A stretch of 64,000 nucleotides of DNA from Nannochloropsis oceanica (taxonomy: Eukaryota; Sar; Eustigmatophyceae; Eustigmatales; Monodopsidaceae): the NCBI GenBank assembly GCA_004519485.1, contig CP038134.1, forward strand, positions 248,001 to 312,000, given 5' to 3'. Below, in pieces: positions 28,328 through 38,445 of the stretch. A program made the translations under genes and the position numbers. Each line of letters opens with the position of its first letter. Positions within the stretch are counted from its first letter, which is position 1. A model generated the notes under the pieces. The model made no database searches, was not told the DNA's origin, and saw only the letters and a list, made by a program, of their open reading frames with translations.

Positions 28328-31300
28328 TCTTGAGCGGGGGGGAAACAGGGGCAGTGAGGGAGGGAGGGAATATAGCACGGATACCTCTTGTTTCCTTGAT
28401 GCCCTTTGATCTTTAGGATGTAAATTATGGAAGGGAAGGGGGAGGAGAGGGAGATACCTGAAGAAGGTGAGGGAGGAGAACATTTATTTTTACAAAAGAC
28501 GGTTCGCAGGGATTGAAGACGGACGCTGGTCGACGGCCGCTGGAGGGGGACCGGCGAGAAAGCGAGAAAGAGAAAGAGAGAAAGACTTGGTCGAGGAAGA
28601 AGTGTGAAAGCGAAAAATACATGCATTTGGGTGGCAATTTAAGTAAGATACTGCCTACCTTCACATGCAACGGTCGAAAGAAAAATGAAGGAGCAGGACG
28701 GGGGAAATACGTTATACGTGATCACAGGCAAAGGCGGTCAAAAGTGGGGACTTCCGTGAGGCTAAGGATCAGCTTTCAAGATGGGGGGATCAAAAGCAAA
28801 AAGCGCGAACAAAGCACCAGTAGCAATTCGAGCCACTGTAATATTTGTCGTTTTGGCTTTTGTTTCAATTCATACATCAGCTTTCAATTTCTACCCATTC
28901 AGTTCATATCCTACCTTGTATGAGTCTCGTTCCATGCCTTTGGCCTTACCACCGCTGGGATCTTCCCCGCACTCTGCATTTCCTGCACCTGTATCAACAA
29001 AGCATGGACCTGGCACGCATAAGCCGACGCAGTGAGACTCAAATGCGTATTCCAGTCCCGTTTAAAAAACTTCTTCAACGGGTCTTTATATTTCTCGTTC
29101 TGGTTATTGACAGTCAAAGCCTTTTTATCGTACTCTTCCAAACTTCTCAAATAATGGTTGATCCGCACGTCCTTAACATCCTTCTTGAGTACACAAGGAA
29201 TCACAGTTTGATTCACAAAATCATGGACCGAGGACAGCGCTGTGGCGTTGCTAGTCCTGTTCTCCGGGTGAATGTTCGCAATCAATTTAGGCATACCATC
29301 GGCGTTGTCGGGAGACGCAAGTAAATATGTCTCGGTGACTAACCCCACGGGCTTTTGATGGCGAAACGACGATCCATACCATGTCCGCGCGACTTGCAAG
29401 CACGCCTCTCCTTTGTACTTGGCGTTGAGTGTGTCGGACAAGGTCTCGCCGGGAACGGATGACAAGACAAATTCGTCCAGGTCAGTAAACATGACCCACC
29501 GTATCCCCTCCTCTGGCCCGCGCTCCCGAAACGTTGTAAAGCACTCGTTCAGTACTTTCAGCTGAAGTGCGTCGGAGCTTGCTTGCCTATGACCAGCCAA
29601 GTCGTGGTATTCAACGATGCCAAGAGCCACATATTTCTCCAAAACCGACCAAGGATTGTCGTCCGAGCCATCGTCGTAAATAATGAACTTCCTTACGCCT
29701 TGCGCCCAGTGAAAAGCAATATGCTCGTCAAGGATGCCCGCGTCAGATTTGATCTCGATGCATAGGCCGATGTCCCGGCGGACCCCATCGTTTGGGTTCC
29801 ATGGATCGGGCACTCTATCCTTCTCCAAATTGCATGTCCCGCTTTTCGTCTTCCGGGCCAGAGTGACAGCCGCAGCTTTGAGCAATCCATCGTCTGACGA
29901 AGTCAACTCATCCAAGAATGAATTAAAGTAGCTCTGACGCAGTTCCTCGGACATCCCGCCGATGGAGGCCGTGGAGACTGCTGACACCGCACCCTGCCCT
30001 TCCTCCGCCCCTGCCTCGTTTGATAACTGTACCGACGACAGAGCTTCCGGCGATGTCAGGAGCACGGCCTTGTCCTCACCCTCCACCTCAATTTTCTTCG
30101 CTGACTCTATCAGAAGCCCCGCTGCTCCTACTTCATCGACCACCATTTGGTCCACGTCGCCCTCTTGGGTCATAGCTTTGGCCGCAAACATCTTGCCCTC
30201 AGCCTTGCTTCCCTCCATCAAGCCTTTGGTAGCCAGAGTGACAGAAGCATTGTTCGTAGCAGACACATAGAGTAGACCCAATATCACCAAAGCGGAAAGC
30301 CGCCTTATGCTGATGCTGTTATCGGCGTTCTTGAAGAAGGAGACCGCAAGTAGAAAGGGAAATCTGCTGCTTGGATGGGGCCTGGCCTCGTGCTTGTCTT
30401 TGTGCGCCAGCCCTTGCCCTTGATCTTCCCCCTTGCTACCGCTCCTATACTGAGCGTCGTCTGATTTTCCCTCGAAAGAAGAAGGGTGTGCCAAGGAAGA
30501 AGCGGAAAAGCCCTCTGCAGTGAAGTAGAGATGGACGCCGGTGACCACCAAGACGATAGCCAGAAGCTCCTGGAATAGGACCGGTTCCTTGAACAGCATG
30601 CCTTCTAGCAGAACACAGAGACATAAAGCAACGCTGCCCAGGACCAGGCGAGTCAGCACACCGCATTGCTGGATGATGATGGCCACCAGCAAGCCTTCCG
30701 CCGCCGACAGGATAGTCAGGAGAACGGTTGTTCCATTCCACCCTCGGAAGAACTGCTCTGCTTGAAGCGTCTCCGCGTCGTAAACGAGCACAAAGGCAAC
30801 CGCAAAGATCAGATCATAAAAGGACAGGACTGATTGTTGTTCCCATCGCAGGGAGGCTTGGTCTTTTTGATGAGGCGTGGACTCGGTGCTGCTGTCTATG
30901 TCGTTGTCTGGGCGCGATACCACCGTATCAGGAGACGAACCATTACCTGTTGCACCGCCGTCGGCATTCAAGTACTTTTCCGCCATCATGCCTGCCACTG
31001 CAGAGGTCAATGATGTGGCCATGGCCAGGACAATGCCCATCGACTCTTGACGGAAGAGAAGATTCCTGTCCATCTTGATGTCCTCCAGGCAGAGCACCGT
31101 GGCTGCACACACCAGAATGATAATGCCCCGCCATTGTCCCCCGTTCAAGTGCTTGTGCAGCAATGGAATGGACAAGAGCGCCACAACAAATGTGCGGAGA
31201 TTCATCACGACCGAGAACATGGAGAAGCGGAGGTGCGACAAAGCATTCAGGACGAGGACATTGGAGAAGAAATAGAGAAGAGCTGGCAGGATCAAGGCCG

Positions 31301-31972
31301 ACTGCCTCACAACGGCTCCGACAAAACACCCAGAAGTGTGTCTGACTACTTGCACCATAGTGGCGCCCGGGCGCCGCTGAATCATCACAAAATAACACGC
31401 CCAAGCCCCGAGACACTTGAGTGCCTCCGCCAAGAGGGCCACAGAGGCAGGATGGTAGTTAGCCTCGTCGATCACGCCAATGAATCCTTCTCCATTCAAC
31501 GACGATGGCAGCAGTCGAGGGCTGCTCTTGTGAGAGCTGCGATGCACCAAGGGTACAACGGCCTGCAGCAAGAGCAGGGACAGGGACATCATCAGGGATG
31601 AACGTGGACCTCTTGGCCGGCCATGGCCAGGCGGCGTTTGTTCCATGGTCGGTGCGGATCGATTGGCTGCCACCAGAAAGGTGCTAGTGCATTGAAGGGC
31701 TGGCTAGGCTTATGTATAGCTTCTTAATGTATGTGTTGTCGTCCTATGAAGTGGAAACCGATGCGAGAAGGTAAGAAATGTATATCTTTAATAGAATTAA
31801 TTCCAGTCAAATTCGACGGTTTTCGCCCTCTCCTCTTCCTACAAGGCACGCCTTCCATAGCAGCCCTTGTACTACAGATGCAAGGAATTCACTTCTACCA
31901 AACTGCCATGATGACTTGTGGCGATCTTCCATGGTTGTCGTGTACTTTGGCTTGCGGAGACTTAACATCCCA
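28328..31972. repeat. Tandem segmental duplication, unit 2
   Basis: Direct repeat of 23529-27159, about 3.65 kb. Similarity starts at TCTTGAGCGGGG and ends at CTTAACATCCCA. Five bases further on comes a telomere-type repeat at 31977. A 13-base insertion near 28528 is absent from unit 1. The left flank is not CorA sequence. Confidence 0.93.
28911..31646 (-). CDS. Nucleotide-sugar transporter fused to GT92-like glycosyltransferase, copy 2
   Basis: Intronless and 911 residues long from the ATG at 31646, with the same architecture as the copy at 24098-26833: transporter, extra helix, acidic stem, GT92-like domain with DLD. I see only four amino-acid differences, all in the transporter half or just after it (911-residue numbering, copy 1 to copy 2): I154V, V190I, G278D, P381S. 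G278D changes a predicted membrane helix (SFYGLIF to SFYDLIF) and is the only one likely to matter. The catalytic half is identical. Both upstream flanks match to within a base or two over about 300 bases, so both copies should be expressed alike unless the telomere-type repeat just beyond this copy's promoter side has an effect. Confidence 0.85.
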   Translation of the reverse strand: MEQTPPGHGRPRGPRSSLMMSLSLLLLQAVVPLVHRSSHKSSPRLLPSSLNGEGFIGVIDEANYHPASVALLAEALKCLGAWACYFVMIQRRPGATMVQVVRHTSGCFVGAVVRQSALILPALLYFFSNVLVLNALSHLRFSMFSVVMNLRTFVVALLSIPLLHKHLNGGQWRGIIILVCAATVLCLEDIKMDRNLLFRQESMGIVLAMATSLTSAVAGMMAEKYLNADGGATGNGSSPDTVVSRPDNDIDSSTESTPHQKDQASLRWEQQSVLSFYDLIFAVAFVLVYDAETLQAEQFFRGWNGTTVLLTILSAAEGLLVAIIIQQCGVLTRLVLGSVALCLCVLLEGMLFKEPVLFQELLAIVLVVTGVHLYFTAEGFSASSLAHPSSFEGKSDDAQYRSGSKGEDQGQGLAHKDKHEARPHPSSRFPFLLAVSFFKNADNSISIRRLSALVILGLLYVSATNNASVTLATKGLMEGSKAEGKMFAAKAMTQEGDVDQMVVDEVGAAGLLIESAKKIEVEGEDKAVLLTSPEALSSVQLSNEAGAEEGQGAVSAVSTASIGGMSEELRQSYFNSFLDELTSSDDGLLKAAAVTLARKTKSGTCNLEKDRVPDPWNPNDGVRRDIGLCIEIKSDAGILDEHIAFHWAQGVRKFIIYDDGSDDNPWSVLEKYVALGIVEYHDLAGHRQASSDALQLKVLNECFTTFRERGPEEGIRWVMFTDLDEFVLSSVPGETLSDTLNAKYKGEACLQVARTWYGSSFRHQKPVGLVTETYLLASPDNADGMPKLIANIHPENRTSNATALSSVHDFVNQTVIPCVLKKDVKDVRINHYLRSLEEYDKKALTVNNQNEKYKDPLKKFFKRDWNTHLSLTASAYACQVHALLIQVQEMQSAGKIPAVVRPKAWNETHTR

Positions 31973-32982
31973 CTCTGTTAGGGTTAGGGTTAGGGTTTCC
32001 CTTTTCAACCTTTTAACCCAAAGGTGCTTGAACATCGGCACTATCACATAGATTGCATGGCCAGCCAGGGCTTGATTTGATGTTCGTCGAAACCGTTTCA
32101 TCCAGAGCAACGGTTAGCGCCGGGTATTTTGAATCGACCCTGCGGACGTGCATGTGTGGTGAGGTCGGTTGGGTGGGAGGCCCCCCACAATGGGGGGCTC
32201 CGAAGGAGGCTCCTGGCCCTCATCCCCTCTTTCTCCTATTTTCCCTTTCCTTGTCCTATCCCTTTCTGCCTGGTCTAGAGCATTTTCGGTACTTGGTCAT
32301 CTGGGTACCTGGGTCCACAGCTGACCGGGAATGCCAAACCAAACCCAGATGCCCCGGTGATCAACTACCAAAATGGCTCAAGACAAGAGAAGGAATGTTC
32401 CGATCGAAAGACATCACTCTGTTCTTGTGGTGGAGCCTTGGCACCCGACACCCCTCCGCCGAGTCGACGGTGTCGACTTACGGCCACCCCGGGTCGATCC
32501 AGGTAGAAATATAGGGCTCACATCTGTCTCCCATGCACCCCATCAGGAAAATGTAGGGCTATTCTGTTTGCACACAGCATCAATTCACAAACACTCTAGG
32601 GAAATAAGAATAAAGGAAATTGCGGTCTGGATGGCCATAACCACCGGACCATCAATACGAGGCTTCCTTGCGGACAAAACTGGCGCAGGTAGAACGAAAA
32701 GAAAAGAAAAGATTTTTTTCCCTGCGCATTGCATTATGAATTTGCCCGGTATCCAAGCTGATTTGAGACATGTTACATCCAGTAAGTTACCTGTTACCTG
32801 ACAAGTGAATGTTGGCCCATCCTCCTCCTCCTTCTCCTATTCAATGTCGTTCTATTTCGCTTGCAAATCTTCCTTCTTGGCGTTCTTTTATTCTACCTTC
32901 TACATTTTCTTACGTCGTTCTATTTGGTTACCACTCCTTCCTCTCTCCTCTCTCCCTCTGTCCCTCCCTCCCTTCCACGCCA
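31647..32982. other. Upstream flank of copy 2 and gene-poor spacer
   Basis: Up to 31972 this is the duplicated promoter flank. From 31973 it is unique: a telomere-type repeat, a strong hairpin near 32188-32215, and open but featureless frames (32053-32514 and 32373-32801, plus strand). No protein family was recognised. Confidence 0.5.
31977..31998. repeat. Interstitial telomere-type repeat, (GTTAGG)3 plus GTTT
   Basis: Three head-to-tail GTTAGG units plus a partial one lie five bases beyond the end of duplication unit 2. Their position suggests a repaired break. Confidence 0.9.
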
Positions 32983-33014
32983 TTACCATTCATCGTCGTA
33001 CCCCAATCGATCAT

Positions 33015-33065
<51 letters not shown>

Positions 33066-34347
33066 ACTTCTTCTGTTTCCTTCTTTCACCCTCTTCCTCC
33101 TCCTTTTTCTCCATTACCTTCGCCCTTCCTCCCTTCCCCTTTCCCTTCGCATTGGCCACCTTTTTTTTAACCACGGCCTCTTGCGGATAGATCTCCAAGC
33201 ATCTCAAGTCAATCTTCTCTCCATCCTCTGAGATCCGATCCACCTCTACCTGTAACCTTCCCCCTACCACCAACACCCTCTTCAAATCCTTTATCTCATT
33301 CCCGTATGCTTCGCTCACCGAATCTAGTGACACGAAACCCGTTTTTTTCACACCTATTCCGACTTTGACCCCACCGGGTAGGATTTTGGTGATCACCCCC
33401 TTGCGGGATTCCCCAAGTAGGAGGGCATCGACTGGTTGCTTGGATTTCATTGCCAGTAACTGTGCTGCCCTATCCTCCTTGAGCGCGGCGGCTTTCTCTT
33501 CCGTGATGGAAGGATCAACAGTGAGGGAATACTGCCAGGAATTTAAGTAAACGCCTTTGACGTAAACGGGAAGGGACATACCAGGTGTGAGAACTGAAAG
33601 TGTCAAGGCCGTCTTGTACTTTTCGGACAAGGCATATTTCTCCTGTAAATCCAAGCGGTATAGCCGCCCGTTCAATCTCCGCGGCTTGGGTTGTCTCAGC
33701 CTTTTGCGCGGCTCTCTTCCATCTCCTTGACCATCTTCGCTCCCTTCGATTTGCTCCTCGGCCGACTGCCCACGCACGACCCCTGCGTCGATGAAGCAGT
33801 AGTTCTCCGTGACGCTCACGACAGTGCCATTTAATAGTGGCATTCCCACCTTTAAATCCTGTAGCCTATACACAGGCAAAGGCCGTCCAGCTGAGTCAAT
33901 TGCTGGGCGTTTAAACACGGGTGTCAGGCGGAGGAGCAGACGGGCGGCCCCCAGGTAGACTTCATCAACGTACAAGACGTCCAATCGCTGGCCATATGCA
34001 TAGGTCCTATTCTGGTATGGCCCTTGCAGACGCACCATCCCGAAAACGGGGAAGTACTTCCCTTGCTTGTCCGTACGGGTGATGCCGACGTCCACAAAAA
34101 GCTTGCGATGTCCAGCGGGACCATCGTAGATGCTGACGACCGAGCCCGTGAGCTGCTGATTGACCTGGAGTGAGGCAAGGGAGAGGCGGCCTGGACTCGC
34201 GACAGGCACCCCACTATGCCGCCGCAACGGCGCCTCATGGGGCACGCGCATCGTCGTCATCGTCATGGTTGGTCGGACAAAAAACGTCTGCGCACCGGTG
34301 GCAAGGTATACCACCATGAGGACGAAGTTGAGGCCTAGGCAAATCAT
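32983..34347 (-). CDS. Plastid-targeted S1-like RNA-binding protein with poly-Asp tail
   Basis: The 454-residue reading from the ATG at 34347 begins with a signal peptide (MICLGLNFVLMVVYLATGA) followed by QTFFVRP, the Phe-containing start expected of a plastid precursor. Three OB/S1-like segments follow. LTGSVVSIYDGP...LFVDVGI comes first, then LLNGTVVSVTENYCFIDAGV with an inserted charged loop. The third and clearest is RKGVITKILPGGVKVGIGV, then KTGFVSLDSVSEAY and LQVEVDRISEDGEKIDL. The pattern GxVxxI...VDxG...GfV..S...vG..l.v.v...D resembles S1 domains of ribosomal protein S1. The C-terminus is Lys/Gly-rich and then 16 Asp from an ATC repeat, ending YDRLGYDDEW. A role in plastid translation or RNA binding is inferred. 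The frame stays open upstream but without another ATG. Divergent from the deaminase-like gene. Confidence 0.72.
33015..33064. repeat. ATC microsatellite coding a poly-Asp tail
   Basis: Consecutive ATC triplets on the plus strand read as GAT on the minus strand and encode the 16-Asp run near the C-terminus of the S1-like protein. Confidence 0.9.
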
Positions 34348-34593
34348 CTTAGATGGACACTCCCCAGGCTCAACCTCCCCGCCCTTGGCTTCCAACAAGC
34401 GCAGCCTTGAGCGCCGCCTTGCGTCCACCCAGCCGCACCACTTCCGCACGCAGCAACGCGTCTTCTCTTTCAGGATGTTGGGAGGAGGGTGGGTGGATGC
34501 CAAGGTAAATGCTTAGAAGGTTGATGCAACGCTTTTAAGGGCAAGGAGTTAAGGAAAGCATCGCTCACGAGAAGCTATGAGCAATCGTGTCTG

Positions 34594-34616
34594 CTAACCC
34601 TAACCCTAACCCTAAC
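34594..34616. promoter_or_regulatory. Telomere-type motif (CTAACC repeats) in the shared S1-like / deaminase promoter
   Basis: Three CTAACC units plus CTAAC lie 22 bases before the ATG at 34638 and about 250 bases upstream of the S1-like gene on the other strand. Plants use AAACCCTAA telo-boxes in promoters of translation genes. A promoter role here is inferred from position only; it could also be a scar of break repair. Confidence 0.6.
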
Positions 34617-34637
34617 AGACGCTTTTCAAACCCCAGC

Positions 34638-35690
34638 ATGACAACGCTCCCGGGCCTGGATTTCACCGAGTACGATGACTTTGGCAAAAATGGAAGCTTG
34701 GGAGAGGAGACCACGCGTATTTTGCGCGTCATCAACACCTATCGTACTTCTCTTCTTCCACCGTACCAATCGCATTTCCGCGTAATTGCCCTGGTTGTGT
34801 ACAAGGACGGGGAAGGCGGAGTCAGCCACGTCTGCGGCACCAATGCAGAGCCGTGCACCATCGGTGGCAGCATCTGCGCGGAGCGCGCGGCCTTGGTATC
34901 GCTCCGACATGCGTCACAACCTGTAAAATTGCTTGCACTTTATGTAGTTACAGACGAAGCCCGCAACGCGCTTTTCCCGGGCATTCTGTGCAAAGAGTTC
35001 TTGAGCAGCATGGCTGACGATGACTTCACGATAATCGTGGCCAATGCCGAGACGACTGACGTCCACTTTAAGAAGCTGGGAGAGCTATATCCCTTCGCGT
35101 CCGCGTATAGACACACAGATCGGAACGAGCTGGTGGCGACAGGACAAGCACTAGCACGGAAAATACAAATGCCATCAACCGAAAGTCATGCGGCAATATT
35201 GTACGAGGAGGTGTTCAAGGTGACCGCAAGGTGCGTTTGACGTACATGGCAGATAAATACATTACAACCATCCTTACATTCTCCTTCCATCGATCCATCT
35301 TTCGAACGCACAATACACAGGGACGACAGAGACAACGTCCATCCCATCCGATACGCGGCTGGTGTGCTCTTTGCTGATGGTACCCGTGTGGTGGCCTGGC
35401 AGAAAAAGGGAATTGAATACGGCACGACTATCGATGCGATGGTGCAGCTGGCGCATGCCTTGGAGAGCAACAAATCGCAGGGACTTGCATCCCCTATCTT
35501 GCTTTTACAATGTGACCAATTTGGCATCTTGCACGCCCCGTCCGGCCATGCCCGAGGCTTTTTGATGGAATATGGATACGAGCAAGTGCCATTGCTTGTC
35601 CACGACATCCGCACAGGAGAGCTGCTGAGGATTACCGTGGGCGCGACGGCTCCAGGGAGGCCATTGATTAGCTTTGGGGAGGAAAATTAG
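34638..35690 (+). CDS. Two-domain cytidine-deaminase-like protein with degenerate zinc sites
   Basis: Two exons (34638-35230, 35321-35690) give 320 residues; the donor GTGCGT and acceptor CACAG keep the frame. The start is the first in-frame ATG; the CTAACC repeats upstream are leader, not coding. The first half is a CDA domain: VIALVVYKDG, then CGTNAEPCTIGGSICAERAA, which contains the catalytic CAE motif. The partner motif PCxxC reads PGILC, so one zinc-binding Cys is replaced by Gly. The second half repeats the fold (YAAGVLFADGTRVVAWQKKG) but the CAE region is TTIDAMVQL and the second motif APSGHARGFL, so no zinc site remains. A catalytic plus degenerate domain pair is known for some bacterial and plant cytidine deaminases. 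Cytidine deamination in pyrimidine salvage is possible but doubtful given the altered ligand. Neighbouring gene functions give no clue. Confidence 0.8.
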
Positions 35691-35897
35691 GAGAGAATAG
35701 ATTAGAAGAGTTCAGCTGGAATGATACAGAACGCCTTGAAATGTACTAGAAACAAAGGGGAAAAAATTAAACAAAATAATTGTGTAGACCAAAACCACCC
35801 ACAACACGCACACAGCCACAGGAAAGCTGATAGGAGGTCTTGGCAGGTGGCACCCATTTAGACGCGCCCTGGGGTGGCAAGCCTCCCCCTCCCAGCC

Positions 35898-38445
35898 ATG
35901 CCTGTGTCTTCCCCCTCCTTTCCATTCAGTCTACCATCGTTCTACCTTTGGCTTTGCCTCGTGGTATTTCGCGTCATGAACGCCTGGACTGTCCGGACTT
36001 ATTTTAACCCTGACGAGTACTGGCAAGGCCCAGAGGTGGCTCACGTGCTTGTATTTGGCGCGGGTTACCTGTAAGTCTACGTATATTGTGCAATGACGCC
36101 TCTATGTAGCGTCTTCGAGATGTGGGCAACTCTCTCACTCACCCTCGCTTGTTCCTGACAGAGTCCCGGTGCATTTGACCACCCGCGAGCCCTCCCCCAT
36201 TGACCTCTCACTTCATTTCCTCTTGACGCATATTCATAAATATACAAACAGGACATGGGAATGGCAAATAGCACACATTCGTTCCTTTCTACATCCGTTG
36301 CTCTTCACGGTCTTCTATGCTCTGCTAAAAGCATCCGGGTTCGCCACCCGCGGTGCTGTCGCTTATGGGCCCTCGGTGGTCGTCCAAGCCCTGCTTACTG
36401 CAACGACTGACATGTATGTCTACTGGTTGGGAAAACGCGTGGCGACACCATGCAGAGGAGGAGGAGGAAGAAGAGGAGGAGGAGCTAGAGTAGGAATTAG
36501 AGGAGAAGGAGGAGGAGGAGGCGGCGGCGGCGGCGGCGGAGGAGGAGGAGGAGGAGGAGGAGGAGGAGGAGGAGGAGGAGGAGGAGGAGGAAGAGGAGGA
36601 GGAGGAGGAGAGCAGGGAGGGAGGGGAGAGGCTGTAGGGAAGTGGGCCTTGTTCTTCCAGTGCAGTAATTGGTTCATGTGGTATGCAGGGGTGAGAACTT
36701 TCTCGTCTTCCTTTGAAATGGCCTTGCTTGTCCCTGCCGTGTACCACTGGTTGAGCCTCGTCGAGTGGATATCAAGGATCAAGGAACAGGGAAATAAAGA
36801 AGCAGAAGAGGGGAAGGGAGCAGTGTACCTTCCAGCTGGTCGTGTGTCGTGGGAAGAGCCCTTGGCGTTGGTGCTCGGTGCACTCTCTATCATTGTCCGA
36901 CCCACCGCCCTGTTCGCATGGCTACCCCTGGGGCTATGGCGGATGTTTCACACACGCTTCGTTGACATGCCGCGGTATCTCGTTATGGTGGTGCTGCCAT
37001 GGACGGGCTTGGTCTTGGCAGGGGCCGTGCTGTTAGACTCTCACTGCTACAGCCTCCTTTCTCAGTCCCTCGGCGCTGCCACCTCCTCCTCCGCCTCTGT
37101 TTCCTCCCCTTCCTCCTCTCTTAGTAACTGGTTGGTATTTACTCCATTGAATTTTCTTCGTGTCAACCTTGTTGCTGACGTGGCTTCCCAGTATGGAACG
37201 CACCCCTTCCACTGGTATTTCACTCTAGGGGGACTCTCTGTTCTGACCACACACCTACCCTTCCTCCTCCTCGGCCTGCGTCGCGCTTTCTTCTCTTCCT
37301 CCCCTTCCTTTTTCTTGCCGTCATCCTCTTCAACACCGTCCTCCTCCTCTTTCTCTTCTACTTCTTCTTTATCTTCTTCCTCCTCCTCCTCCTCTCCCTC
37401 CTCCTCGTCGTCGTCGTCGTCGTCCTCCTCCTCCTCCTCCTCCTCCTCCTCCTCCTCCTCAACCTCTCTATGGCTGTTGGCGTTGGTGGTGCTAATCTAT
37501 CCCTTAGGCCTCTCACTCTCCCCCCACAAGGAGTTCCGCTTCCTCCTTCCTATCCTTCCCCTAGCCTTCGTGCTGGCCGGGGCAGCATTCGTAATAGACA
37601 CGCTACCCCCTCCACCCTTCCCACCCCTTACCTCCTCTTGTTCACTCTCCACTTTACCCAACGTGAAAAGTCGAAGAAGAAAGACGGAACGGTGGTCTTT
37701 CTTTTCTCTCGTCCTCTTTCTCGTCCTCACGCATGCTCCCGTTGCCTTTTATTTTTCCCGAGTCCACCAACGGGGTCCAATTGATGTGATGAGCTTCTTG
37801 TCTGACCGACTCCAGGCAGATATGCGATTGGAGCAGCAACAGCAACAGCAGCAGCAGCAGCAGAGAGGGAAGGGGGGTAATGACGTGCGGATTGACTTTC
37901 TAATGCCTTGTCATGCCACGCCCTGGACGACGCACTTGCACGTGCCTGCCTTCTTCTCTTCCTCCCTTTCCGCTCATCCTCCCTCACTTCCTCCCCGGCA
38001 CCTTTTCCTCCACCACCTCGATTGCTTGCCCAACCTTTACGGCCACGCGTCGTACCGAACGACAACCGCTGAGTTTCTCCTCGACCCGCTAGGGTATGTC
38101 GCGCAACGTTATGGAGAGAAAAGCAACAGCAACAGCAGCAGCAGCAGCAGCAAGAGCGGTAGCAGCAACACCAGCAGCGGAAGGTTGGAAGGCACACCTT
38201 TCTCCCCCCTGCCCTGTCTTCTTCCAGATTATATCGTTTCCTTCGGCTCAGCAGCTTGGAAAATGGAGCAACTTTTGGTGTCCATCGGCTTTCACGTTGA
38301 GGCAACTCTTTTTCATTCTTCATTCAAAGGGGACGTGGACAGCCCAAGGTCTGAGGAAAATATCGTTATTTTCTCCTTTGATCGCGGGCGTGGGAGCGCG
38401 GGGCATCGTAATCTATCTTTTATTGAGGCCAAGGAGGAGCTGTAA
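35898..38445 (+). CDS. PIGB: PIG-B-like GPI mannosyltransferase 3 (GT22)
   Basis: Two exons (35898-36070, 36252-38445) give 788 residues. The donor GTAAGT and acceptor ACAG rejoin the sequence as GYL-TWEW. PIG-B/Gpi10 adds the third mannose to the GPI anchor precursor from dolichol-phosphate-mannose in the ER lumen. The first luminal loop has the GT22 signature: FNPDEYWQGPEVAHVLVF then TWEWQIAHIRSFLHPLLF, matching the PDEYWQ...E..H...G.GYLTWEW...RS..yP motif of PIG-B; the DE pair is the presumed catalytic site. Many membrane helices follow, with SPHKEFRFLLPILPL, the conserved HKE.RFL motif, near residue 540. The C-terminal luminal part retains FLMPCHATPWTTHLHV and a MEQLL...FH.D-like end. Lineage-specific poly-Gly (36453-36609) and poly-Ser (37330-37460) runs expand two loops. 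A Gln run lies near 37837-37863. Confidence 0.9.
36453..36609. repeat. GGA-rich tract coding poly-Gly in PIG-B-like protein
   Basis: GGA/GGC triplets, a few imperfect, encode more than forty Gly residues in a loop after the third or fourth membrane helix. The minus-strand frames (poly-Pro, poly-Ser) over it are artefacts. Confidence 0.85.
37330..37460. repeat. TCC/TCG-rich tract coding poly-Ser in PIG-B-like protein
   Basis: An imperfect TCC/TCG/TCT tract encodes a long Ser run between two membrane helices of the PIG-B-like protein. Confidence 0.85.

Noticed and set aside
31977-31998. True chromosome end
   Set aside because: Only about three units, with unique sequence and genes continuing on both sides.
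34503-34503. Longer N-terminus of the S1-like protein starting at TTG
   Set aside because: The first ATG at 34347 gives an ideal signal peptide, which the longer version would bury.
36325-36905. Minus-strand poly-Pro and poly-Ser frames across the PIG-B gene
   Set aside because: They are shadows of the GGA repeat; the plus strand has a clear family match on both sides.
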